From NCBI RefSeq assembly GCF_032452875.1, contig NC_083868.1, forward strand, positions 99,816,537 through 99,880,536: a stretch of 64,000 nt of DNA, in the 5' to 3' direction. Every line of letters starts with the position of its first letter. Position 1 is the first letter of the stretch. This DNA comes from Bos javanicus (taxonomy: Eukaryota; Chordata; Mammalia; Artiodactyla; Bovidae). The position numbers and the translations under genes were made by a program. The notes under the pieces were generated by a model that made no database searches, was not told the DNA's origin, and was given only the letters and a program-made list of their open reading frames with translations. Below, piece after piece: positions 23,537-34,424 of this stretch.

Positions 23537-23763
23537 AGGGGCTTCCCCAGTGGCTCAGTGGTAAATAATCTGCCTGCAATGCAGGAGACACAGGAGACTC
23601 GGGTTCTATCTCTGAGTCAGGAAGATCCCCTGGAGGAGGAAATGGCAACCCACTCCAATGTTCTTGCCAGGAAAATCCCATGGATAGAGGAGCCTTGTGG
23701 TCTACAGTCCATAGGGTTACAAAGAGTTGGACACGAGCGAGTGACTGCACATGCATGCACACA
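23537..23763 (+). mobile_element. Bov-tA SINE
   Basis: Sense Bov-tA, head GGGGCTTCCCCAGTGGCTCA and body to GAGTTGGACACGAGCGAGTG. Flanks TGAGGTTCAA and TGAGGCTCAA fit a target-site duplication with one difference. Confidence 0.92.
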
Positions 23764-23864
23764 ATGAGGCTCAATAAATGTAATTGGTAATGGAAAGAAC
23801 TTCAAATCAGATAATAGAAAAAACCTGGCATACATATGGCAGTGTAGCTTAGTGGAAAAGAAAG

Positions 23865-24419
23865 ATTGTTGTTTGCTGTTCAGTTGCTAAGTTGTAACCC
23901 CATGGACTTTGCAACCCCATGGACTGCAGCATGCCAAGCTTCCCTGTTCTTTACTATCTCCCTCAGTTTGCTCAAACTTATGTCTATTGGGTCAGTGATG
24001 CCATCCAACCATCTCATCCTCTGTCTCCTTCTCCTCCTGCCCTCAATCTTTCCCACAATCAGGGTCTTTTCCAATGAGATAGCTCTTCACTTCAGGTGGC
24101 CAAAGTATTGGAGTTTCAGCTTCAGCACCAGTCCTTCCAGTGAATATTCAGGACTGATTTCCTTTAGGATTGACTGGCTTGATCTCCTTGCTGTCCAAGG
24201 GACTCTCAAGAGTCTTCTCCAAAACCAAAATTCAGAAGCATCAGTTCTTCAGTGCTCAGCTTTCTTTATAGTCCAACTCTCACATCCATACATGACTACT
24301 GGAAAAACCATAGCTTTAACTATACAGACCTGTGTCAGTAAAGTGATGTCTCAGCTTTTTAATATACCATCTAGGTTGGTCATAGCTTTTCTTCCAAGGA
24401 GCAAACATCTTTAAATTTT
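23865..24419 (-). mobile_element. BovB LINE, 5'-truncated
   Basis: Antisense 555 bp 3' end of BovB; near its start an 'aaccccatggactttgc' unit is repeated. A perfect 13 bp duplication GTGGAAAAGAAAG flanks it (23852-23864 and 24420-24432). Confidence 0.95.
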
Positions 24420-24439
24420 GTGGAAAAGAAAGGTGCAGT

Positions 24440-24600
24440 AGTACAAATGAAAAGCTCACAGCCAGTCAGATGGCACTCAGTCTCATCTCTATCCTCAATT
24501 AGCCACATGACCTAGGGTGATATGGCTTTTGGACTATTTCCTCATCAGTAAATTTGGGATATCTACCCACATCAAGGCATGGTTTGATACCTGGTAGTGG
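24440..24600 (+). mobile_element. MIR SINE remnant
   Basis: Sense MIR-like: 'ctctatcctcaattagccacatgacctaggg' then 'tttcctcatcagtaaatttgggat', the usual order of the MIR core. Diverged. Confidence 0.6.
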
Positions 24601-25832
24601 AAGGGATTTAAAAACATTACTCTAATAATACTTTTAAGTAATCCATAGATTGAGGGAGATTACATGATGGGGGATGAGCAAGAAACAACAGTCCAGGTGA
24701 ATTCTGGGCTGAGTGGAGAAGTAGACCATTTTGGCCCTTAGCAGTCCTTTTGTGTTTCACATTTCACAGCACACTGTATGGTGAATTATTCTTCTGCCTG
24801 GAGCTCCTTTCTAAAAGTCTCCTTTGCATTATCAGAGCCCCTTCTTTTTTCCTTAGAAATTGTGTTCTGATTGGCATTGACTAGTAGAAACTTGGCATCA
24901 AAACTCAGCTAAACTCATTTACTTTAAGAAGTAGAAACTAAAAAGACAAGCCCAAACTCAGGTTCGGCTGCTCACCAATTGAAAGTCAATGCTTGAGAGA
25001 CAAGTGCTGGCAAGAAAGGAAGTGCCTTATTCAGGAAGCCTGCATCCTGGGGTAGAAGGTAGACTTGTGTTCCAGAACCAACTCCAAAGATTCTGCTTGG
25101 CCTTGAAAGCTTTTAAAGGGAAAAAGGAGACATCATCTCTTTTAATCATTGAGGTAGGGGGTTAGATTCATCACTATCTCCCACTGCGTGCAGACTCGTG
25201 GACTCCTTGTGATCTTTCTTTAGATGCTGTCTCGTTCCCGTAGGTAGCTTGAGGGATTACGGAAGGGGAAGCTGGGGAAAAGATCTACTTCGCTGTTAAT
25301 TACTTACCCTTCATTTCTATTTCTTTGATCTAAGAAAAGAATCAACAGATTAGACAAGGCACTGTGTGATCAAAGGATTTGGAAGGTGTGCTTGACTAGG
25401 AGATGAGTAGAGCATGGGAAAGCCTGGTTTAAAGGTTAGTTACAATATAGCTTTTCTAAAGTGACAAGACAAAAGGGGCCTCCTGCAGAGAGTGGCTTCC
25501 TGCAAAGAGCTATTTCCTGCCAAGAGATACTTACATGGGCATTGATTAACACAAAGCATATGCATCATTAGTAATAGGAACTTTAAGAATCATTTGAGAA
25601 AGCAGGTGAAAGTTTTGCAATCCCAAATTACCTTGTTGCTAGAGATTTCTCATTTGATTTCTTCAGATCTATTATTGTTGGGCTTCATGAATAGAGGTGG
25701 GGAGGTTGGGGAGGTTCCTCAAATCCTGATATTTTATACAAACTTTTGTGTGTGCACATCTTTTTGATGGAGAGGGTCTACAGCTTTCATCAGATTGCCA
25801 AAGGAGCATTTGATCTCCCAAATTTTGAGAAA
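24601..25832. other. Intron 3 sequence, possible old LTR
   Basis: No exon seen. About 24955-25540 has a composition and wording ('tgccttattcaggaagcctgcatcc', purine-rich blocks, 'ggggcctcctgcagagagtggcttcc') that could be an old LTR, but I cannot name a family and give it low weight. The rest looks single-copy. Confidence 0.3.
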
Positions 25833-26038
25833 ATGAAAGTGTTAGTTGCTCAGTTGTGTCCAACTCTTTGCAACCCTATGGATCGTAGCCCGCCAGGCTC
25901 ATCTGTCCACGGGATTCTCCAGGCAGGAATACTGGAGTGTATAGACATTCCCTTCTCCAGGGGATCTTTCCAATCTAGGGATTGAACCTGGGTCTCCTGC
26001 ACTGCAGGTGAATTCTTTACTGTCTGAGCCACCAGGGA
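25833..26038 (-). mobile_element. Bov-tA SINE
   Basis: Antisense Bov-tA: 'ttagttgctcagttgtgtccaactctttgc' through 'ctgtctgagccaccaggga'. Full body and head. Confidence 0.92.
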
Positions 26039-26093
26039 ATGGTTTAATTCTCTAGAGTATAGAAGGAGAGCCTTGCTCTTAGTAATGTATTCT

Positions 26094-26226
26094 GCTGCTG
26101 CTGCTGCTAAGTTGCTTCAGTCATGTCCGACTCTGTGCGACCCCATAGACGACAGCCCACCAGGCTCCCCTGTCCCTGGGATTCTCCAGGCAAGAGTACT
26201 GGAGTGGGGTGCCATTACCTTCTCCA
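26094..26226 (-). mobile_element. Bov-A monomer SINE
   Basis: A single antisense Bov-A unit beginning with (CTG)n and TAAGTTGCTTCAGTCATGTC, with no tRNA head. A perfect 13 bp duplication AGTAATGTATTCT (26081-26093 and 26227-26239) shows that a headless monomer was inserted as such. Confidence 0.93.
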
Positions 26227-26245
26227 AGTAATGTATTCTAGTGTC

Positions 26246-26365
26246 TTGCTACTCAAAGTGTGATCATCACCAAAGAGCATCACCAGCCACAACTGGGGAT
26301 TGTTAGAAATGCAGCATCTTAGATTTTCTGAATGAATATCTGCATTTTAACACCAGTTTCTAGGT
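26246..26365. mobile_element. MER5A-type hAT MITE remnant
   Basis: 'ttgctactcaaagtgtgatcatcaccaaagagcatcacc...attgttagaaatgcagcatctt...tctgcattttaac' follows the near-palindromic MER5A consensus as I remember it. Old, noncoding. Confidence 0.6.
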
Positions 26366-26394
26366 GACTGTTTTGCTTATTACAATATGAGAAG

Positions 26395-26640
26395 CCCTGT
26401 TCCAGTGGTCAAGAGGTCAGGTCTGAATTTGTACTCTGGCTCTGCCAAATGCTAGTTGTCCTGAGCCTGGATCTTTAATATAGTATGCTATATAACATTA
26501 AACCAAACTTAGAGGCTAAATGCTTGGGCTCCAGTCCAGAGTTTGACAACAATCAGTTGTTGACTTTTGCCAAATACTTGAATCTGCACAGGTGTCTATT
26601 TTTCAGTCTGTAAAATAAAGAAGTAGATAAGTCCTCTTTC
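26395..26640 (+). mobile_element. MIR SINE remnants (one or two)
   Basis: Two sense MIR-like blocks: 26395-26480 ('tggtcaagaggtcaggtctgaatttgtactctggctctgcc') and 26500-26640 ('gggctccagtccagagtttgac...tttttcagtctgtaaaataaag'). Confidence 0.55.
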
Positions 26641-26689
26641 AGTCCTGAATTCTGGAGTTTACCTTTTGTTTCCCACCCATGTGTTTTGT

Positions 26690-26885
26690 TACTGCTCAGA
26701 CTGTAAAGAAATGCAATGTGAGAGACCTGGGTTGGATCCCTGGGTTGGGAAGATGCCTTGGAGGAGGGCGTGGCAACCCCCTCCAGGATTCTTACCTGGA
26801 GAATCCCATGGACAGAGGAGCCTGTCAGGCTACATTCCACAGGGTCTCAAAGAGTCGAACACGACTGAAGCAACTTAGCACACAC
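26690..26885 (+). mobile_element. Bov-tA SINE
   Basis: Sense Bov-tA with a shortened head ('ctcagactgtaaagaaatgcaatgtgagagacctggg') and full body to GAGTCGAACACGACTGAAGC. Confidence 0.9.
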
Positions 26886-27017
26886 AAAGCACAACCATGT
26901 TAAGACATATATTTCATAGTGAAATAGCTATGAAATATGTTAAATTAAGCTATTCACATGTCAATTGCAGTTGTTTTAGTTGCTAAGTTGTGTCTAAGTT
27001 AGCTCTTCCCTTTTAGT

Positions 27018-27175
27018 TTATTAAGTGTATTGTATTAAGTGTATAATGTATAATAAGTGTATTATTAAGTGTATTGAGCTACAGTTCTGCCTCTCAGAAT
27101 ACTTGCCTTTACTAATTTGGAAATATATATATATTCATATATATGTATGCATATATGTATACATACATTTATATA
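27018..27175. repeat. AAGTGTAT direct repeats and AT microsatellite
   Basis: Four copies of AAGTGTAT at 27023, 27037, 27055 and 27067, spaced 12-18 bp, followed by an AT-rich alternating tract (27122-27175, ATATATAT with TATGTATGC variants). Confidence 0.75.
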
Positions 27176-27225
27176 AAGCAAATTAAATTCTTCCAACCAA
27201 AATAGTAGGACTGTTTCCAAGTTAG

Positions 27226-27322
27226 TTACTAGTAAGTTAGCTTGCCATTTCCAGCACAGCCAACAATACAAATACTGTGGCTCTCACGTGGAGAAAGAAC
27301 TTTTAAAATAATCTTAAAATGA
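27226..27322 (+). pseudogene. Decayed duplicate of WDR49 exon 4 (pseudo-exon)
   Basis: The 76 bp at 27247-27322 align without gaps to 28774-28849 inside exon 4. I count 15 differences, about 80% identity. In the exon 4 frame the copy reads ISSTANNTNTVALTWRKNF and then an in-frame TAA at 27304-27306; exon 4 reads ISSTTSNTNTVVLAWREKSK. Upstream, TTAG|TTACT at 27222-27230 mirrors the exon 4 acceptor TCAG|TTACT, with about 8 bp less between. Downstream similarity is weak (a possible F..HS match near 27361-27375). No donor corresponding to GTATGT was found. I infer an old tandem duplication of exon 4 that has lost function; it lies 1.4 kb before the real exon in the same intron and strand. Confidence 0.8.
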
Positions 27323-28104
27323 GAGAGGACATAAGACTCCTGTGTTGCAGAAAAAAGGACTTCATTATTCACAGCACAGCAACCCCCATAAGTATCAGCA
27401 TATTCATGTCAGTTCCCCTTGACACTCAGGTCTCACAGAGGCAAAGCAGAGAGTTGCAGATGAATGCCTGCACAGTGGGTTATGTTATAGGAAAAGAACC
27501 CTGAGCTTACAGAATCTGAATCTTCTGCAGTGGGCAGGATGCATGCTGTCTTTGGCTCCAGAGTTATTTTTGGTAGTAAATTTGTCTATCGTTTGCTACA
27601 GAAAAAGAGGCAAATATGAGACTGCCATGTCTCATATTCTAAGGTGTTTTCTATGCAAACACTCTTGACAAGATAGTGAGGAACAGTGCAGTCAAGGATT
27701 AGTTTAATAAGAAGTGCAAGAATTCTAGTGATCCCTGAGAATTGTATTACAAGAGTGTTAGCTCTTGATGCTGGATAATAAACAGATCAGAAACATTTTC
27801 AAGAGCCGTTCTATTAAAACAACTTGTCTTAAGCTGTACGGAGTTACAACATCCCTCTTTGTGTGAGGCAGAAATTTGGGTTTGAGATCAAATTGGAAAT
27901 CTTTCACCTTGGGGCACAAATATATTGTCTCAGCCAAATGTGAAAGAAAACTGTCATCTAACCATGGAGGGAATAGTGGTGAGAAGTTTGTGGCAGAGCA
28001 GCTGTGTCTTTTGGAGCCTGTGAGTCTATAGGAACTCACAGGTCTTTCTGACAAAAGACAACAGAATCATTCTTCTTGCTTGTGGGGTTTTGCTGCTCAT
28101 CTAG
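27323..28104. other. Intron 3 sequence, no feature recognised
   Basis: Apparently single-copy. No exon or nameable repeat. Confidence 0.4.
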
Positions 28105-28195
28105 TGTATCCTTGCCTGGACAATCCCATGGGCAGCGAAGCCTGGCGGGTTGCAGTCTGTGGGGTCGCAGAGTCGGACGTGACTAAACACGCATG
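28105..28195 (+). mobile_element. Bov-A SINE fragment
   Basis: Sense 3' half of a Bov-A unit: 'ccttgcctggacaatcccatggg' to GTCGCAGAGTCGGACGTGAC. No head. Confidence 0.85.
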
Positions 28196-28744
28196 GTCCT
28201 CTCATACTCCTATTACTAGATCATCAAGAACAGGAAAACTGCCAATCGACCTAGATTTCTAGCTGTGAATCTTGGCAGAGCTTCAAGTCCTGGCCACCCC
28301 ACTCTCAAACTTTCTAGACCAGTCAAAACATAAGTAAACCAATGGTTTGGGCATGAGCTGGACCTTGAGAGTAGCAGATGTTTGCTCAACTCCTGTTTGC
28401 CTACTTTAGACCCAGGAAGAAGCACCGAGCATTTTAGCCAGTTACTTATATCTCCAGAATCCCATGTAATTATTGATTCATATTGTTTCCTGTCATGTGT
28501 TCTAATTAAAATTTTTTAAGCTATCCTTGAGGTGGAAGAAAAGTCTGATTGCAGATTTTTTGGTAAGTTTTTACTCTAAGTTTTTTGGTGGGAGAAGCAG
28601 TTAGTGAGGTGTTTTCTAAGTATCAGGTTGTATCATCATAATATGAGTTTAATTTTTAACCTCATGTATTAAAATAATACTGTTCTCCCTGTGTCTTGTG
28701 AGAAATCAACTAAAGATTGTTTTTTTTCTTTTTTCTTTGCTCAG

Positions 28745-28912
28745 TTACTTACAATGCATCTTTAGATGCTATTATTTCCAGTACAACCAGCAATACAAAT
28801 ACCGTGGTGCTGGCCTGGAGAGAGAAATCTAAAAAGCATCTTAAAATGACATCCTTCAACATTGCCCAGGGCATTCATGGTTTTGATTACCACTCTCAGC
28901 TCAATTTAATTG
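28745..28912 (+). CDS. WDR49: Probable WDR49, exon 4 in window
   Basis: 168 nt, entering and leaving with one nucleotide of a split codon. The acceptor follows a long T/C tract and ends TTGCTCAG; the donor is ATTG|GTATGT. The peptide reads V(split)TYNASLDAIISSTTSNTNT, then VVLAWREKSKKHLKM and ends GIHGFDYHSQLNLI. TNTVVLAWREKS is a WD blade with 'AW' in place of the Trp-Asp end, and GIHGFDYHSQLNLI starts the next blade, which exon 5 continues. A decayed second copy of this exon lies 1.4 kb upstream. Confidence 0.87.
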
Positions 28913-29246
28913 GTATGTAAAATAAATCACGATAACTATGAGAGACTCCTGAATAGTTTGCTATGCATATTTGCATGCATGGGGCCTCTTCACCTTGTTG
29001 CTTTTATTGCCGGAGAGACCAGCTTGAGTAGCTCACATTTTATTACCTGAGAATGTCTGATAATGATGCATTAAGATGTGCAGCATATATGAACTACATT
29101 GGGGTGAAAATATGAGAAAGTGCTCCAATGCTTTAATGAGCCTTTTGCTCAGCATTGGTGGGGAATGTAAAATGACATAGAGAAAGAAGACTATTTGTGC
29201 AGTATCTGCCTTCTGCCATCTTCTTAGCATAACCAAATGCTCAACC
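28913..29246. other. Intron 4, first part, no feature recognised
   Basis: Apparently single-copy intron sequence; no repeat named. Confidence 0.4.
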
Positions 29247-29390
29247 CAAACAATGGAGAAAGAAATGGCAACCCCCTCCAGTATTCTTGCCTGGAGAATC
29301 CCATGGACAGAGGAGCCTGGCAGGCCACACTGTATGGGGTTACAAGCAGTTGGACATGGCCGAGTGACTATCACTCACTCACTCTACCCA
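29247..29390 (+). mobile_element. Bov-A SINE, headless
   Basis: Sense Bov-A unit from ATGGAGAAAGAAATGGCAAC to 'ttggacatggccgagtgac', no tRNA head. Flanks ACCCAAACA and ACCCAAATA suggest a target-site duplication. A (CA)n microsatellite follows at about 29415-29434. Confidence 0.88.
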
Positions 29391-29555
29391 AATACATCAT
29401 TTTCTTTGTTCATGTACACACACACACACACACATACACTCACTAGAGAAATGTAAAATGTAGAACATTTTCTAATCACCTTTCAGAATATAACTTCTGA
29501 TGCTTTTTGAAAATTTTCAAACTTGCCCTTTAGCATACTAAGGGAATTTTCTTTA

Positions 29556-30075
29556 AGTAAATTTTTATTGGAGTACATTTGCTTTACAATATTGTGTTAG
29601 TTTCTGCTGTATAGCAAAATGAATTATCTATAACATATAGATATATCCCCTCTTCTTTGGATTTCCTTCCCATTTAGGTCACCACAGAGCATTGAGTCAA
29701 GTTCTCTCTGCTACGCAGTAGGTTCTCAGCTATCTATCTTACACAAACTAGTGTATATATGTCATTCCCAACCTCCCAGTTCATTCCACACTCCCCTTCC
29801 CCACTTGCTATCCATACATTTGTTCTCTACATCTGTGTCTCTATTTGTACTTTGCAAATGGGTTCATCCATACCATTTTTCTAGAGTCCACATATGTGTT
29901 AATATACACAATATATATTTTTTCTTTTTGACTTACTCTACTCTGTATGATAGCCTCTAGGTCCATCCACATCTCTGCAAAAGGCACAATTTCATTCCTT
30001 TTATGGCTGAGAAATATTCCACTGTATATATGTGCCACATCTTTATCCACTCCTCTGTTGAAGGACATTTAGAGG
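29556..30075 (-). mobile_element. L1 3' end remnant
   Basis: Antisense L1 3' UTR (TTATTGGAGTACATTTGCTT) and the ORF2 C-terminal region ('ttcattccttttatggctgagaaatattcc', the antisense of the YYSAIK region). Diverged, frames broken. Confidence 0.75.
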
Positions 30076-31434
30076 AGAGCTCTTTTTTATATGTAAATTT
30101 TAGCTGAGGAAATAAGCAATAAAGATTTTCAGGTGTTGTCTATTTAAATAAATTTTAGGCATTTTGAAAACTGATAATTTGATTTATATGATATTAGTTC
30201 AAATATGAAAAGTGAGGTGTTATTCTAAACATTGATAGGGTAGTTACAGAGAATGAATACACATGGCCTACAGAATGGGTCTTATTGACCCTCTTTCAAA
30301 AGCTGTCATTTATATAAAGAGTATTGATATCAGCTAAGGGGCTGAATCTCTAAAATTCCCAACAATCATAGCTGCCATTCATGATAAAAGAGACTGACTT
30401 CGAAGTCAGAGATAGGCGAACAGCAAACTTTCAAGGAGGATTGTAGATTTATTAGAGAAAGCTGGATGAGTTAGTGAATTGGGCTTAAAAGGACTCAAAT
30501 ATCAACCGGTGCCTTGGTTCATTATTATTTCAGCCCCTTTGTATTGATCTCTAACATATACCTGGCCCACTGCTGGAATTACATGTTACTGTATGTAGTA
30601 ATACTCAGGGTAAAATTTATCATTTACTAATTTCATACTATGGAGTAAAGACTTGAAACAAAAGTATATTTAGTTCCTCTTATTTCTGTAACCCTGGGCT
30701 ATTAATCCAAATAGGGGTCTGACATTTATGGCAACTCCATAAATGCGAATAGATTCAGCTCTTCAGTTAGCCCTAAAAATGGGAACAGCAGAGAGGGCTC
30801 CGCTGAATTTCCTCAGAACTGAAGAAGCACAGGCACCGTGCTCCCAGTTTCTGATGCACGCCCTGAATATAATTAATTTGTATTTTTTTAAAAGCCTTAT
30901 TCTTTCAATAGAGCAGGTCAAACATATATTTCTGCTGCTCATTTGCTTACAAATTCTTGATTATTTACATGACAGTGAAAAATAATTGATTTCCTTATAG
31001 TTTTTCATTAATTTGGAAACTTTAAATATTGTTTTAGTTCTCTCTTACTCCTGGGATAACTTTAATGTGATCTGCATTCCTAGGCTGTGCAGGCTGGAGA
31101 GGGAAACACTGGGACCGGGAGGAAGAACTTTCTGTCCTCCTGCTTGGGCTGCTGGCACCTTTTAAAGAAACTGTTGTCCTTTTACCCCATGCAGACCCAT
31201 CTCCCATACACCTTCCATTTCAACTACTTCCAGTGTTAGAACTCATGCCCTATTAGCCTGGACTGTTGCACAATGATAGAATTTTCCTTCCTTCAAAACA
31301 AAGGTGTGTTAATGCTGAGAAGGCTTTTATCAGCCTATGGTGATATAGTATGTGATATACTCATTTCAAAAAGAAAGTGTTGTGGGGTATTCCTATTACT
31401 AAAAACATTTTTTTTTCTTTCTAATTCTGATTAG
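30076..31434. other. Intron 4 sequence, no feature recognised
   Basis: About 1.36 kb without SINE or LINE insertions that I can recognise. The 30740-30870 part is less AT-rich than its surroundings, but I see no splice-bordered open frame there. Confidence 0.45.
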
Positions 31435-31583
31435 CAACTGCTGGCATTGACAATAAAGTTTGCCTTTGGAACCCCTATGTTGTCTCTAAGCCGGCTGGTG
31501 TCCTTTGGGGTCACTCAGCCAGTGTGATAGCTGTCCAGTTCTTTGCTGCAAGAAAACAACTTTTCAGCTTCTCCAGAGATAAA
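31435..31583 (+). CDS. WDR49: Probable WDR49, exon 5 in window
   Basis: 149 nt: two bases completing Ala with exon 4, then 49 codons, ending in phase 0. The acceptor is TTCTGATTAG and the donor AAA|GTAAGT. This is the clearest WD segment: ATAGIDNKVCLWNPYVVSK closes one blade, VLWGHSASVIAVQFF carries the Gly-His start of the next, and QLFSFSRDK runs into VLRLWDIQ at the start of exon 6, giving a canonical GH...WD unit across the splice junction. This junction also matches my memory of WDR49. Confidence 0.92.
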
Positions 31584-32051
31584 GTAAGTAACAGTGTACA
31601 TTCAGTTTATTTAGTTCTGCCTCCCCACTTCCTACCCAAATCTATCTTTGGTTTGAAATTCCTCTTAGAGATGGTATAGATTTTTAAAATATAGTGACTT
31701 ACTACTATGGTTTGGAAATCTATATTTAAAAAAAAGATATTGATGATAATTTAGGATCGTCCTGGGCAACTGGATGAGTTATTTCATTAAAAATTTTTTT
31801 CAAACCGTGTGCTCATAAATTAAATCCTTATTAATGAGCTTTCAATGGGTTGTTTTAAAAGTTTCCAAAGTATTCATTAACCCAATTAAAAAAAAAACAG
31901 AAATGGGAATGATAAATGTTACTTTGATAAGATATGGATGAATAGGATTACAGATGTAGGAAATGGACTTGTGGACACAGTGGGGGTCGGAGAGGATGGG
32001 AAGAATGGAGAGTGGCATTGACGTACATGCACTACCATGTGTGAAATAGAT
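31584..32051. other. Intron 5, first part, no feature recognised
   Basis: AT-rich single-copy-looking intron sequence. Confidence 0.4.
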
Positions 32052-32235
32052 AGCTAGTTGGTGCTCCTGGTAAAGAACCCACCTGCCAATGCAGGGTCAG
32101 GAAGATCCCACTGAGGAGGGTACTGCAACCCACTCCAGTATTCTTGCCTGGAGAATCCCATAGAGAGAGGAGCCTGGCAGGCTGCAGTCTATAGTGTCCC
32201 ACAGAGTTGGACACGACTGAAGAGACAACATGTGT
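32052..32235 (+). mobile_element. Bov-tA SINE
   Basis: Sense Bov-tA with shortened head ('gctcctggtaaagaacccacctgccaatgcag') and body to GAGTTGGACACGACTGAAGA. Confidence 0.9.
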
Positions 32236-32261
32236 GCAGTGGGAAGCTGGTGTAAAACACA

Positions 32262-32425
32262 TATGTCCTCTGTGATGACCTAGAAGGGTGGAATGGAAGG
32301 GTGGGAGGGAGACTCAAGAGGGAAAGGACATGTGTATATATGTATATAGCTGATTCACATTCTTGTACAGCAGAAACTAACACAACACTGCAAAGCAATT
32401 ACATTCAAATTAAAAAATATGGAAT
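32262..32425 (+). mobile_element. L1 3' UTR end
   Basis: Sense L1 3' UTR: 'gtgggagggagactcaagaggg', then 'agctgattcacattcttgtacagcagaaactaacacaac' and 'gcaaagcaattacattcaaattaaaaa', the usual terminal block. Confidence 0.7.
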
Positions 32426-32926
32426 AGACACAATCAACCAGCGTTGCTTTGCTATTGAAGAGTCTCATAAGTTAAAAATCAAAGTTAATCTGCAGGATAT
32501 TACATTAAGAAATTTCAGTTAAATATGTCTGTCCATTCTATTTGATGACATTGATACATATTCTATATAGGGTGGAAAAAACATTGTACCAGAATCAGAT
32601 AGTCTGGGTTATACCTTGACCACATTATTTACTACTCATATCTCCCAGGTAAATTTCTTATCTCTAATAATCTAGTCATTTGTTCCCCTGTAAAGCTTCT
32701 GTTTTACATAATGCCTGACATAGATCCAGTAAACACGTGATAGATTTCAATAAACCTGATTGTGAGAACACGGATAGGCTATACACTTATTGGGGACAGC
32801 CCTTGAGAGTTTTTCAGTGACTCGGACTTTTAACTTTATTCGGAAGTGATACACGTATTTGTGAAAATTAAATAGAATATAATAGAAATTCACCTCAACT
32901 CCTTAGCCTCACCTTATGAATAAAGG
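32426..32926. other. Intron 5 sequence, no feature recognised
   Basis: Apparently single-copy. Confidence 0.4.
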
Positions 32927-33537
32927 GAAACAATGGAAACAGTGAGAGATTTTATTTTGGGGGGCTCCAAAATCACTGCCGATGGTGAAAGCTGCCATGA
33001 AATTAAAAGGTGCTTGCTCCTTGGAAGAAAAGATATGACCAATCTAGACAGCATATTAAAAAGCAGAGACATTACTTTGACAACAAAGGTCCGTCTAGTC
33101 AAAGCCATGGTTTTTCCAGTAGTCATGTATGGATGTAAGAGTTGAACTATAAAGAAAGCTGAGGGCGTTTTTGAACCGTGGTGTTAGAGAAGATGCTTGA
33201 GAGTCCCTTGGACTGCAAGGAGATCCAACCAGTCTGTCATTAAGGAAATCAGTCTTGACTATTCATTGGAAGGGCTGATGCTGAAGCTGAAGCTCCAATA
33301 TTTTGGACACCTGATGCGAGAAGCTGACTCATTTGAAAAGACCCTGATGCTGGGAAAGATTGAAGGCAAGAGGAGAAGGGAATGACATAAGATGACATGG
33401 TTGGGTGGCATCACCGACTCAATGGACATGAGTTTGAGCAAGATCTGGGTGTTGATGATGGACAGGGAGGCCTGGCATGCTGCAGCCCATGGGGTCACAA
33501 AGAGTTGGACATGACTGAGCGACTGAACTGAACTGAT
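32927..33537 (+). mobile_element. BovB LINE, 5'-truncated
   Basis: Sense 3' 611 bp, from 'agggaaacaatggaaacagtgagag' to 'gagcgactgaactgaactgata'. Protein remnants in several frames (VRDFILGGSKITADGESCHE; RVPWTARRSNQSVIKEISLD). Signature of the GGGAAAGATTGAAGGCAAGA subfamily. Confidence 0.93.
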
Positions 33538-33599
33538 ACATAAGTCCTGCCAAACTTGCTTATTTTAGTATATTATGTATCAGACTGTAAATCTCCTTC

Positions 33600-34290
33600 A
33601 CCACTGAACTACCAATTCCAGTTGATTCTGCCATCAAATATATTCATCAACTTCACCTCTCTCTCAGCTGCCACAACTCTAATCCAAAATCTCATCTTCT
33701 TTTGAATTATCTCACCCAAACCATGGCAAATTTTTCCTAACATGTCTTTCTTCTTGCAGATGGGTCTCATTTCAATCTGGCTTCCATCCTGCTAATTCAG
33801 TGGTTTGTAAGAAAAATTCTTCAACAGCTTCTCTTACCCTCATTCTAAATGTCAGCACTAAAATTCTTAAGCTTTTCTATAAAACTCATCCCCAGACCAG
33901 GCCCAGCTCACTTCCTGCTTTTCTCTTCTGTTCATTCGGTGTTGCAGCCATATCACGCTTTGTTCCCACCATGCTGCATCATGATTCTGCTGCATGCCTG
34001 CTCTCTGTCTTCAGGTCCCTCTCCTCCATGCTCGACTGGCAAAAGCCTATTTATCCGTGAAGTTTCAGACTTTTTTGGAGTCTTTCATGGAGACCTAGGT
34101 GTTTGTTTCTCTGCACTCCCACACACCTGTGTCCCTTCTTAGAGCATGTGTCCTGTTGTACTGAAGTTGTTAGTTTGCTGTCTTAAGCTGGGTCGTATCT
34201 TTTCAGCTTGTGTATTGGCATCAGTCATAGTGCTTTGCACCTCGCAGCGTTTGTTCAGTGGTTATTCGTTGACAGTTTAAAGTGAAGACA
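33600..34290 (+). mobile_element. L2 LINE 3' region remnant
   Basis: C/T-rich sense L2-like sequence ('caactctaatccaaaatctcatc', 'ctctcctccatgctcgactgg') running to 'agtcatagtgctttgcacctcgcagcg', the usual L2 3' end order. Very diverged. Confidence 0.5.
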
Positions 34291-34424
34291 TATTACTGTG
34301 AATATCAAGTCACAAAGAAACTCAGAATGAAAACTCTTCTGATGCCTTAGTCTTATTTAGTTGTTCTATTTCCTAACGTCTTTTAGCTCTAACTCCTATT
34401 ATTGAATTTCACACAATCTGACAA

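Noticed and set aside
27018..27075. Regularly spaced AAGTGTAT repeats as a CRISPR-like array
   Set aside because: The repeats are 8 bp with 4-10 bp between, AT-rich and only four; this is simple-sequence drift in a mammalian intron.
33800..34142. Overlapping frames of 86 and 97 codons as a small host gene
   Set aside because: The text is the C/T-rich region of an old L2 element; both frames are by-products.
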